The notes below the pieces were generated by a model. That model had not been told where the DNA came from. It was given only the letters and a program-made list of their open reading frames with translations, and searched no databases. A program made the translations under genes and the position numbers. DNA of 64,000 nucleotides from Panulirus ornatus. Taxonomy: Eukaryota > Arthropoda > Malacostraca > Decapoda > Palinuridae. The stretch is taken from the NCBI RefSeq assembly GCF_036320965.1, contig NC_092257.1:17593413-17657412 (forward strand), written 5' to 3'. This document shows, one piece after another, positions 11,326 to 23,819 of this stretch (positions are counted from its first letter, which is position 1; the number at the start of each line of letters is the position of its first letter).

Positions 11326-12283
11326 ACCAAATAACCATATTACAGGGAAGCTTTGAAGAGCTCAACCCAGTGAGGGACACACATGGTGCCCTGTGGGACG
11401 CCATCTGCTATGTGAATATAAAATGCCAAATCCAAGGTCTTTTTTTATGATCTAGGAGGATTTAATTCACTTAATTATGACATTAGATATTGTATGTTAT
11501 TTCATTATGGCATTAAATACGGTCTTGTACTTTACTGTAGCGGTAAATACTGTATGTTAGAACTGAAATCGTTACAAGATGTGAACTAGACGGATAATAG
11601 GTAAATCATGGATAATATGAGTCTGTGGTGAGTGGGAGGTAATGAGAGTGTGTGGGGGAAGACGAACCCGGGCTCCTGAAGGTGAAGGTCAGGCACGCTG
11701 GTCGTCATATCACTTCTGGGGTACAATCGCGACCCATCCTACTGTCGTACCCACAACGCCTACCCACACTGCACATGGCCAGAGTTCTGTACACCCCCCC
11801 CCCCCCTCCCTCGCCGTGTAAACTACCGTAAAGTGGAGACAGCCTCCACGCTGAGTAACACGGTAAACCGTTAGGTAAATCCCTGAGGTAATCTTTGGGT
11901 ATACACCAAACTTGCAGCGTACAACCTCCGGACCTGTGCTTCCCCAGCCTTAACCAGGCTTATAAACCTGTCTCTCCATCACATTAACTGTCCACCACAG
12001 CTTTCCACACGTGGAGGCTGAACTCCGCCTCCTGGCGTAAAACTGTCAAACCTCCCGATACAGTGTGGAAATGGACAGGGGAAACTGTAGTAAAGTAGGC
12101 ACAACACAACAGGGAATCAGCGTCCATGTGCGGCATACAGCAATGAGGAAGACCAAGAAGAGGGTAAGGGAATGATTCAGGAACCCAAGAGTTCTTTAAG
12201 AAGACCTTACAAGGGCACAAGCAACATACCTACACCAATGACCGGACCCTAAAGGGTGATAAGACAGACCATGGTACCCAACG
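11326..12283. other. Non-coding stretch, no gene seen
   Basis: Mixed sequence with an approximate duplication of a 'cattatggcattaaata'-like phrase near 11475-11570 and a C-run at about 11795. No gene is recognised. Confidence 0.45.
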
Positions 12284-12330
12284 GGCCGTACCGTCGTGTT
12301 CCAGGGTCATACCGCCGTGCTGAAGGGGGT
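12284..12330 (+). repeat. Dispersed CCGTCGTGCTCAAGGG-type motif, two units
   Basis: Two imperfect units, CCGTACCGTCGTGTTCCAGG then CATACCGCCGTGCTGAAGGG, match the arrays at 7998, 16125 and 39885. Confidence 0.7.
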
Positions 12331-12478
12331 CGAAGTACGCTGCTAATTACCTCCCACAAGAGAGGCCACAAGGCAACCAAACTGGTCCGCAAACCTGCTG
12401 GCGTGAGTGAGGAACAACAAGACCATTAACCCGTGGGTGTGGCACGGACCTCCTCTGCAGCACCTGCGTGTCACCACT

Positions 12479-12479
12479 A

Positions 12480-12544
<65 letters not shown>
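12479..12544. repeat. (CA)n microsatellite
   Basis: About 33 uninterrupted CA units. Confidence 0.97.
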
Positions 12545-12546
<2 letters not shown>

Positions 12547-14984
12547 AAAACACCGTCATAAACAACTTAAGACAGTAAACAACATTAAGAACATGGGTGC
12601 CGCAGACACTGCATATCCCGTCGACCCAGGAGCACCTGGGCTCGGCTCCAACTGTTATCGTCTCCCTCCACCACCTGTCAGTCTAGCCACCTAGTCTGCT
12701 ATCGTCATTTGAGTCAACTTGAGGCCTACTTACCGTTCAACCTGGCTTACCTACCCATATTCCTGTAGTGTCACTGACCTGGCACTGCCTGTACGGTCCG
12801 AGGATGGGTTACTTTCGGTCACTGACCAACATCGTTCTACCACCACCACTCATACGTCAGGTCACCTTGGGGGTAACTTAAGTTGGTTACTCCTGCGCTT
12901 CCTGAGGTCAAGCATCCTTGAAATGTCTTCTTTACTGTGGTCTCAGAGCATCAGCTTAACGTACAAGCTGAGGTCATCTCCGCCTGGCTTATCTGCCACA
13001 GCCCCACCGCACCTTCGTCTGCGATTACGAAAAGCATTAAGCACCAGATCAGCCAACGACGCCTGAGCACGTAACACCTCCGGAAAGACAACTGCTCATC
13101 AAGATAACAGAGCCGTGTGAAGCAGGGTCCCCTCAGCATCAATACTCTTAAGTCTCCTGACACTTTCTTGCCCATAAAATTGTTATTATCCAATTATCTT
13201 ATCACCGCCATTTATCACCAGTTCCTGCACCACTGTGGCATTGAGTCAAGCTATAGGCAGCCAGCAGGAGCCATCACACCCCACCTGGTGGGGTGCACAG
13301 TGGACACCTGTCTGCTCCTTCATGAATTCACATGCCTGGTCTTCAGGCACAACCAGCGCGGGGGGGAGCATACCTCCCCAGCATCCATGAGGCAGACAGC
13401 CACCTCTCAAGCTTTTCACTGGGATCATCTTCCACGCTGCGTCTAGAATTTCCGTGTACAGACAACGGGCCAGACCTCGCAGTACTCTCGTCCCTCGCAG
13501 CTACGCTCCAGTGCTGATGGAGGTCCTGGTGATCGTAAAAGCCCTTGCGTTATTCTAGGTTCTGCACGAAAAACCGCACGAGATCACCTGTAACTCTTTA
13601 GACGGATAATCTCATCAGTCTTGAAAAGCTGACGCAGCATTACTTCAGCGGGAGGAGAACAAATGCCTTTGAAGGGTGTTATCGCAGGCAGCGAGTACCT
13701 CATTACCAAGATGGGCAGGATCCAGTCTGTCATCTTGGTAAAAGCCTCGGATAATTTGCTGGGCTTGCCACCTAATGGCGGGTTAGTGCGACATGTTCAC
13801 CCACAGGTACTGACTAGAGAGAGAGACACAAGGGATAGGCAGGTTGGCAGATAGACAGACAGGTAGACGAGACAAGAGCTCGACACACACACACAGAGCA
13901 GAGCCGTTTCCCAGGGTATGTCCTCCTTGCTGGCTGGGGACGCCTCATCATCATCATCCCCCGCACTACTTGGGAGTGCTCTGGCATGAAACTGATCCGC
14001 TCAGTTAAGGCGGCAGGATCGCGTATCTGGCCAACAGCTGCACCTTCCTCTATTACCTATTTCCTGAACCATCAATGTCAACTCAAATGGTCGAATTAAA
14101 TACCCTCTACAACACATGTTACAATGACATTCTAATTACAAAGGAACTCGAGGGGCTAAAGAAGAGGAGGGGGGGAGGTAAAACACGGGGCGGCCTGACA
14201 GTCTGAGAAAATGAGACAAGTGTCGGGTGCACCGGAAGACGATGGACGACAAATTGAACGAAGACGAAACCTACAGTGAACGCGCGAGGGAACTGGAGTG
14301 AGAACACACGCAAACAAAAGCCCGGGAAACAAAGAACTGAACGAAAATGGGACGGAGAGTTTGGCCCAAATTGTTAATATGCCCCGAGAGTACCCTCAGC
14401 CACTCGTCTACGTTGAAGTGATCGACAACGCTGCCCTACTCCATACAAGCCGTGGGAATCTCCCGCTATGCTAAAATGTTCTGCTACAACAAAGAAACCA
14501 AGTAACAGCTGCCGCCGTCTGGTGAGGAGGCTCGTGTAATACTTATTCTTGTCCCAAATGTAGCCAGGGAGGAACAAGCGTATCCCTGTGAGGGAGGCGA
14601 GCTGCCGCCGCCGCCGCCGTGTCTTGCATATTTATGTCCGTAAAAGCCATGAGTACAGCCACATTTGCTTCCTAATGAAGTGCCTACACTGCGGCGGTGC
14701 CAGCCGAGGCAAGACAAGAGGAAGTGGCTGGTATTCCTCTTCCACCGTTACCACCATCCTGGATGCTGTGTCACGTCTTGCGCCAATTCTAGATCCCCGT
14801 GTTGCATCGATGAACGGGCGTTTTGTTCAACATGTTCCCGTGTTGAAGATCTCGAGTCAGGAACAGACGAAGGACTACCTCATATGTTTACGTCAACTAT
14901 TGTCATGTATAATGCACCAAGGCTAGAGCCTCCTGTCCACAGCCAGGCTCCATAGCCCTTTCCCTGAACATTTCATATGTCCTG
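12545..14984. other. Non-repetitive stretch, no gene assigned
   Basis: The longest stretch in the first third without an obvious array. Open frames at 12719-13066, 13117-13446 and 14588-14955 show no recognisable domain and no paired splice signals I can defend. A host exon here is possible but not supported. Confidence 0.4.
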
Positions 14985-15555
14985 GTTAAGCTTACTGACA
15001 GCACGTCACCCCCTGTATATCACATCCTTCCAATACTCTCCATCCAATGCACGTCTCCTAAACTCCTTTCATGTTCAAGCCCTTATAACTCAAAGCCTCT
15101 ACGACTCCATCTTTCGATCTCCTTCTCGGCCTTCCCACTCCACTTTTGCCCCCTCAACTTTTGACACGTATATCCTCTTAACCAGTCTCTCTTCACTCAT
15201 CCTCTCTATATGTACAAATCATTTTAGCATACCCTGTTCAGCCCTCTCAATCGAACTCCGGTGACTACCTCACCTTTCTCCTACTATCCCCAGGCATTTA
15301 ATTTCCAACACATCCATCCTCTTCCATTCCTCTGTACCTAAACGCCCATGGCTCGCATCCGTACAGTTCTGCCAGCACTATACCATGAAACGTACCCCTC
15401 ACCGCCCTTGCACATACAGTGACCTCTCTCTCCACACACTCCTCAATGCACCCACGACCTCTGCCCTCCTCACACATCCTATAGTTCACTTCGGGTCCAA
15501 ACGCTCCGTGCATTGCTATGTGCTTTCCCACGTATCTAAAACACTCCACTTCCAG

Positions 15556-15563
<8 letters not shown>
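14985..15563 (-). pseudogene. Degenerate LINE reverse-transcriptase 3' region
   Basis: Read on the minus strand from about 15563 downward, the frame gives VECFRYVGKHIAMHGAF, PEVNYRMCEEGRGRG, then GTFHGIVLAELYGCEPWAFR. Past a frame change come VLEIKCLGIVGER and SIERAEQGMLK, then HIERMSEERLVKRIYVSKV. These follow in order the C-terminal part of LINE ORF2 proteins (YLGxxM, VNHRVGEG, GIVVPTLLYGCEAWA, VLEMKCLRxxxG, RVERMxEERLxKRIY). Several stops and frame shifts make it non-functional. It is cut off on its upstream side exactly at the TC/GA tract at 15558. Family placement (a Jockey/RTE-related clade) is inferred. Confidence 0.82.

Positions 15564-15633
<70 letters not shown>
15558..15633. repeat. 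(TC)n/(GA)n inverted microsatellite
   Basis: About 16 TC units (15558-15589) are followed without a spacer by about 22 GA units (15590-15633). The two arms are reverse complements, giving a near-perfect hairpin or cruciform. It directly abuts the LINE remnant. Confidence 0.97.
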
Positions 15634-15637
<4 letters not shown>

Positions 15638-16124
15638 AATATACAGAAACATGTGTTGTGGTCGTAGGTTTCCTTTCCATATAAGCGACACAAAACAAGG
15701 TGGAAGGCCTTCGCCAAGCAACAAGATCCACTGCCTCAAACGTTCCACCGAGACAAGAAAATAAGATTCAGTCCCTTTAGCGCGGTTTTTTTTTTTTCTA
15801 GTTCAACCTTAATCAATCATCTGAATCGTATCATCTGGGAAAAAAAGAAAAGAAAACAGTCAGCTCCCACTGTGCATCAGATAAGTGGAGGAAGTGATTC
15901 ACGAGTGTAATTCGGGTGAGTTTGTTTCCCATCTCACAACAGTGCACAGCTGCAGCAGCTTCAGTACAGTGGCTCCGTGCGGCTCACGAGGGAGGCTTTA
16001 CAGCAGGTCCGAGAGCTGCCACCTGCGTAAGACGAAAATAATTGGTCACACAGACTCACCTGGCTGACGGCCCGACGTGATAACTGACCACCTGCAAAAC
16101 TTTGGACACCCTTGAGTAAGACCG
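15634..16124. other. Non-coding stretch, no gene seen
   Basis: Unique-looking sequence with a T-run near 15787. No gene is recognised. Confidence 0.45.
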
Positions 16125-16300
16125 AACGATCCTCGAGGACGACGTTACGACCCTAGATTACAACGTTACGACCCTTGGTACGAGGTCGCGATCCTTTAGT
16201 ACGACGGTGCGACCCTCGAGCACAACGGTACGACCCTTGGGTATGATGGTCTGACCCTCATGGGTCAGGTCGAGGGTCGTACCATCGTGCTCATGGGTTT
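16125..16300. repeat. Dispersed CCGTCGTGCTCAAGGG-type array with inverted unit
   Basis: Five to six diverged units of about 25 bp (phrases such as GAGCACAACGGTACGACCCT) run in one orientation to about 16245. One unit in the opposite orientation follows at 16273-16292 (AGGGTCGTACCATCGTGCTC). The arrangement forms a stem-loop. Confidence 0.8.
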
Positions 16301-17407
16301 AAGCAAGAGGGTGGTGAACTGAGCTGAGGACATTACCACAAGACATCACCTGGCATACCAGCGTACCAGCTCACCACAGACACGGAGTCAGGACAACCAG
16401 CGCACCACAAACACCGCAACCAGAGGAGCCAAGTGAAGCACTAGGCTGACTGTGTGGCGCCTCTACCACCAACACCATCAGGGTCGTGAGTGGCGCCACT
16501 AACAGCAGCAGCAGCAGCAGCACAGCAGCTGCAGGAGGGCGAGGCTGAGTGAGTGGCTCCCATGGTGACGTCACCACATCAACATGACGGGCCCCAGATG
16601 GCTGCCAACAATAAACCTCTCACCAGCTATCGTCCTCACACAGACAGCTCCCGACAGTTATTAATGGATCCCACGAACACCTAATACTTACTTCATCTGC
16701 AAGTTTGACTTCCGTGTCGGGGCGAGGGAGGCGTTCGTCGCTGGACAGTGGGGTACGTTCATCACTTCTCCCGACCCTCCTACAGAACCAGAGGAAGACG
16801 ACGCAAATCTTATAGTGCGACTGTTTGGAAATCTACTCAAGTAACATGTCTGCCACTCAACCAACACCTTCCACACTAACCCATCATACGCCAGCCTGCC
16901 TCGGCAACCTACACTCCCCTACAGTTACCACAGATCTGCCTCACAACTGTGACCAAGTCACCGCTTTTTGACTTACCCAGATCAATGAACGGTTAAACAT
17001 TTAGCTACCTGTGAAGTGAATGTTGTACAACAACCAGTTTACACGATAACCCCTACCATACAAGGTGTGTGTGTATAAGTATCCCAAATTTATTTCCTGT
17101 ATACAGTTTAATTCTAAATGTACTTCCTTTATAATTCTATCACTAAGGTCCACTTCCTAAACTTTTTCTGTGAACAGTATCCTTTTTTTTCCCCCGCCAC
17201 CGCCACAGGATGGGCAAGGGCGCATAAGAAATCCGCCGCTTTTTGAGGCAAAATCTTAAATCGGCCAGCCTCCGGTGTTGTGTTCCAAGCGACGCTGTAG
17301 CGGCCCGTCTCTCCTGGTTGAGGAACACGCCTTCTGCAGGCTAACCCAAAATAAGATAAGTAAGATGGGTCAGCAACTGTTCATGTTCTGACAATGATGG
17401 ATCTCCA
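16301..17407. other. Non-coding stretch, no gene seen
   Basis: Includes a short (AGC)n run near 16503-16525. The open frame at 17143-17328 (minus) and others show no recognisable domain. Confidence 0.45.
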
Positions 17408-17990
17408 AAAAGCCCAGTAAGACCACAAGAGGCTACACCACCACACAAGCCCAGTAAGACCACAAGGGGCTGCACCACCACACAGGCCCAGTAAGACCAC
17501 AAGGGGCTACACCACCACACAGGCCCAGTAAGACCACAAGGGGCTACACCATCACACAAGCCCAGTAAGACCACAAGGGGCTACACCACCACACAGGCCC
17601 AGTAAGACCAGAAGGGGCTACACCACCACACAAGCCCAATAAGACCACAAGGGGCTACACCACCACACAAGCCCAATAAGACCACAAGGGGCTACACCAC
17701 CACACAAGCCCAGTAAGACCACAAGGGGCTACACCACCACACAAGCCCAATAAGACCACAAGGGGTTAGCCACCATACAAGCCCAGTAGGGCCACAAGGG
17801 GCAACACTACCACAGCAGCTTAGAAAGACCACAAGAGCTTACACCACCCAGTAAGAACACAAGAGACTACACCACCTAGTAAGAACACAAGAGACTACAC
17901 CATCACACAAGCCCAGTAAGACCACAAAAGACTACACCACCACACCAGCCCAGTAAGACCACAAGGGGCTACACCACCACTATAAAGGCT
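17408..17990. repeat. 37-bp minisatellite
   Basis: About 15 units of CAAGCCCAGTAAGACCACAA plus GGGGCTACACCACCACA. Spacing is 37 bp in the clean part (17481 to 17518). Units after about 17790 are truncated or diverged, as expected at an array edge. Confidence 0.95.
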
Positions 17991-19254
<1,264 letters not shown>

Positions 19255-19850
19255 CCTCCACACTCACATACCACTACGGTGGCTCCACTAACCCCCACAC
19301 TTACATACCACTACGGTGGCTCCACTACCCACCACATTCACATACCACTACGGTGGCTCCACTAACCCCCACACTTACATACCACTACGGTGGCTCCACT
19401 ACCCACCACATTCACATACCACTACGGTGGCTCCACTACCCCCACATTCACATACCACTACGGTGGCTCCACTGCCCCCACACTTACATACCACTACGGT
19501 GGCTCCACTGCCCCCACACTTACATACCACTACGGTGGCTCCACTACCCACCACATTCACATACCACTACGGTGGCTCCACTACCCACCACATTCACATA
19601 CCACTACGGTGGCTCCACTACCCACCACATTCACATACCACTACGGTGGCTCCACTACCCACCATATTCACATACCACTACGGTGGCTCCACTACCCACC
19701 ATATTCACATACCACTACGGTGGCTCCACTACCCACCACATTCACATACCACTACGGTGGTTCCACTACCCCTCCCCCCCTCACACACCACTACAGTGGC
19801 CCCACTACCACATCGGCTCCATTACCCCCCACTCACATACCATCACATCG
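19255..19850. repeat. 36/37-bp minisatellite
   Basis: About 16 units of ATACCACTACGGTGGCTCCA plus CTACCCACCACATTCAC. Most units are 37 bp with occasional 36-bp units. The TACGGTGGCTCC core is nearly invariant, while the spacer varies (CCCACC, CCCCC, GCCCCC). Confidence 0.95.
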
Positions 19851-20375
19851 GCTTCTTTTAAATTCATACATAATCAACAGAGCAAGAGCCACCCAGCACT
19901 TGTCATGTGTGGTCCAGACCCAGAAATTAATGGGCGAGGATAACTAGTGATCATTATCATTATCATCCTCCGGCTTCCTCACCACACACACATCACACCC
20001 ACAAACCTCAACTGCCACAATAAATCACGTTAGATATATTAATGAGTAACTCTATCACCATCCCAGACATCTTCAGCCGCACCATTCCCACACTACCCTC
20101 TCTATACCTCGGGGTCCCCGGCCTCCTCCTGCTGCTCCCTCCCACGGCAGTAACCTAACCTACTACAGGCAGGTACTGGCACGGCAAAACTTCCTCCCAG
20201 ACAAACCTGTCCACACACACAGAGAAGACCCCCTCTCCCCCTTCCACACACACACACATACCCTCCCCACCAGTGACCTTGTGTGGAGGTCGGAGCAGCC
20301 AAGTGTGCACGTCTGGCGCCACCAGCACACGGTCGTCCTCACACCCATGTCCACTCCTCCAGTTGTGCAGCATCA

Positions 20376-20376
<1 letters not shown>

Positions 20377-20437
<61 letters not shown>

Positions 20438-20448
20438 ACACACACACG
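20377..20448. repeat. (CA)n microsatellite
   Basis: About 35 CA units with a single CATA interruption. Confidence 0.96.
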
Positions 20449-20584
20449 CCTCACACGCTCATGTACATTCCTACAATTGTATAACACAGCCTCGCGTACA
20501 CACAGCCGCCTCCCGTAAGCCAGACAATATACATGGAAGTGCTCTTGTGTTTCCTAACAAGGTTACATACATATATGACTCGTG

Positions 20585-23330
20585 TGCACTTACCTAATGA
20601 CTTATTAGTACAGTACAGGGAGGGAGTTCTACACTCGTGGGGGCTTCATCTCTTGTACTTTCTCTACTATCTTACAACTTTTAAAACTTCTGGATACTGT
20701 CAGTGTTCACAATTTCATCACTTGCCTTCCTCCATTCATCCACTCCTCTGATGCTACAAAAGTAATATCTTAAATCTCTTCCTTAGTTTCCTCTCTATCG
20801 CTGTCTTGGTATCTTTCCAAGAAGTGATCTTTATCGACAACATTTTAACTGGTTTGCTGATTTAAAGGTGGCGATCAAGTCACCCCAAATTCTTCTCTCT
20901 TCCATGATGGGCAAATTCATGGCCTCTTTCCTCTCTCACTGTAACTCAGCTATCTTGATTGTGGTAAAATCTTTGCTGTTCTTCTCTGGACCTACTCTAT
21001 AGGTCCTTTTTGCCTCTGAGGTCGGTGACCATACATAAGACTATCCAAGTTTTGGCCTAACGCACGATGAGAACAGTCTGGTGATTATCTATCTACCCAA
21101 ATACTTAAAAGATATTCTAACATTTGCCAGCTATCATAACTGTCCACTAGGGTAAGGGCGTTGTAAGAAAGCAATACTAAATGACCAGCTGAATCTCAGG
21201 AAATAACTAAGGACCCAGAAGGAGGGGGGTGGTCAGCCCAACACGGTCCCTAACACAATCACAATTGATACTTAAGTTCACCCATAATATTCATCTTTAC
21301 ACGAACGAAGTCACAAACAACACAAACACTGGCCGCTGGCTGCCTCAGACCAATTGTTACATCCCTGCGCCCCCCCCCCCCCCCCAATAAAGCCCACCAC
21401 GCACTGTGGTGGCGCCACGACTACTGTACGAGAGAGAGGCACACAACAGCGCGGGATCTGTGTTCTACCCCAAAGTGTCATTTACGGAAGGCCTAGAGGG
21501 CGGGTCAGAAGGCCATGTACGCCTCCCTGGTTGAGTGCTACAGCCATAAATCTCTGGCATCCGACCCACACACACGCGGGGTTACACACACACACACACA
21601 CACATACACACACACTCTCTCCCAGCATCACGCCTTGAGTAGCCCAGGTCCAACCGTGCACTCTGCTCTCCTAAGTAATAGCGTCCCTGTCCGTGGATAT
21701 GGACATAGAAAGTGAGTCTAGAGAGCGAAGTGTCGGGTCAGCAGAGGTCTTCGTTTCGGGGGTGATGTTGGCAGTGATGAGTCCTTTCTCTGTTGCCAGA
21801 CCCGTGTGGACCCAAGTGTTGGATATCCCCACGGTCATTTCAGTTTATGTGTCTTGCCGTATCTTATCTCCGCCACGAGCGTGTATCTAGTGTCATAGTT
21901 GGTAGCGTGTATGTTCAGCCTCACTATGTAATGTGTCTTGCCACAGCTTCATATTATCCACTTTGTAAATGTATATACCATATAGAGTGACGTTAACTCG
22001 TTGTTAATCACAGTCATAACTTTTAACTGTGCAGTGCTCATCCTCACACAGATGTCTCGGAAATACTTGCTGTTCGTGAATGCCCTTCCATGAATCCTTT
22101 TTGTCTCTCGTTTTGGCAATGTAACACTGGCATCTGGTCATCTACTTGGTTTCTGATTATATCTTTGTCAGTGTTTGACCGACCATGCTCGTCAGAGAGA
22201 CTGGTCTGTAGCTGTGCACAATTTCACAACCTCCTTTCTTAAAGAAAGGCATGACATTTGCCCTCCTCCACTCCCACGGCACAGCACCCTCCTTCAGCAA
22301 CACACTGAGCAGTATTTCAAGAGGCCTCCGTAGTGTATCTCTACACTCTGTATACACTTTTTCAGCACATATGAAGAAACTTCATAGGGGCCATGCGACT
22401 TACATGAGTCAAGATCCTTTATTAGAAAGCTTAAGTCTTGTGTGACGATGCTTTCCAAGGTCTTCTCCACAGTTCATCTTGCTGGTGCTTCGAACACAAT
22501 CATCCACAGTAAAAGCATTTAAACTCGTCATTCATATCCTTATATATCTTCATATTTGTCCTCTACAACTCTGTACTCAGAATCACTTAGTTGAACAGTT
22601 GTTTAACCAACAATTCGACCCTGGCGAGTTTACGAAAAGTTTCAGATCACCTCTTGCCTTGTATATGTATTACTTATTAAAAAGCTTCTCTGTTCCACTT
22701 TCCTTACTTTCGTGTGATCATTCCTTCTCGTCTTATACCTTTCAAATAACGCATGCCTACTGTGTTGCCTATATGTTCACAAGACATCCCAAAAATTATC
22801 AGATTTCTTATATCTTTCACTGAACCACATCTCTCTTTTTTCCCCTAACATTTTCCTCCACATTCGTGGCCAAAGGTAACCGTATCCTAATTCCTTCATT
22901 TTCAGATGCCACATAAACTCCCATAACAACCACTTATATTATGGTTACGGAACTCCAGGTCTAACTTATATTCTCATAAAAACTGTTCAGCCTTGCGTAG
23001 TTTCCACGAATGTACCTCGTCTCTCGGTCTGGTTTCCACTCTCATGTTTGTCTGCCCTTGTCAACCTTGTGGTGAAAGTCAGGCATTGCATGATCACAAG
23101 CAATGCATGATTACTCCTTTCTAAATGGTGTATCAACACTGATGCTTTCAAGTACCATGCTGCTTTCAGTGGAGACAAGATCTGATCCAGATATGACGGG
23201 GTATCAGCTCCCCTGACTCTCTAGTGTCCTCAGTCACATAATGGTACTGGATACTTTCCCGTACACACTGTAAGAACTCGTATCTCTCTGACTCTCTGTC
23301 TCCGTGAGATTCTAAATTCAGTCTCTTACT
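20585..23330 (-). pseudogene. Nearly full ORF2 of a decayed CR1/L2-like LINE
   Basis: Read on the minus strand from 23330 to 20585, the parts occur in the expected order. About 23310-23100: end of the endonuclease region (LVSTESSMVLESISVDTPF, matching LVFTxEPEVVExIxVxxPLGxSDH). About 23030: RYIRGNYARLNSFYENIS, the linker RRNYxKANFxxM. About 22820-22700: RYKKSDNFWDVL. 22400-22157: GPYEVSSYVLKK-like segment, then RRPLEILLSVLLKEGAVPWE, ANVMPFFKKG and SYRPVSLTSMVGQTL, the RT finger region. 21010-20830: VQRRTAKILPQSR, MNLPIMEERRIWGDLIATFK. About 20740: EEWMNG, and a CRTPSLY-type tail near 20625. Many stops and shifts mean it is inactive. The catalytic FADD segment should lie in about 21100-22150, where I could not read it. 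Confidence 0.85.
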
Positions 23331-23683
23331 TTATAACTATCATGGTCTTGAATCTGTTGATGATCAGGTCGGTCTTCAAACTTTGCCACAGAAGATATAA
23401 AGACACCGACCCCTGACAAAGGCAGGACCCCAGCTGCCATGGGGTCGAAATACTCACGAGTTCTGATGTCGACATAGACGACCAGTCTGCCCGCACCAGA
23501 GTTAACTGCTTAAAAAGCAAAAAGCTTATCTGGAAAGACTATTGGTTTATCATGATAAGAATCAACTACATAGTCTATGTTTTCACCATTAATAAGCAAA
23601 GCTGGTGATAAGAGATATGTGATTTAGCAAGTGGTACCTGAGGGAACATTCAACCGACCACACATCTGACACATACGAAGTTA

Positions 23684-23732
<49 letters not shown>

Positions 23733-23819
23733 GCAGCCCTCACAAGGAGCCACCACGTAAATAACCAGCGTGTCCATTTATTTCACATTAAACCCAAAGG
23801 TCTCAGTTAGGAAGTGTAT
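23331..23819. other. Spacer between two LINE remnants
   Basis: Contains the CA tract at 23687-23730 and otherwise unassigned sequence. It could be the eroded 5' part of the downstream LINE. No coding signal is recognised. Confidence 0.4.
23687..23730. repeat. (CA)n microsatellite
   Basis: About 22 CA units between two LINE remnants. Confidence 0.96.
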
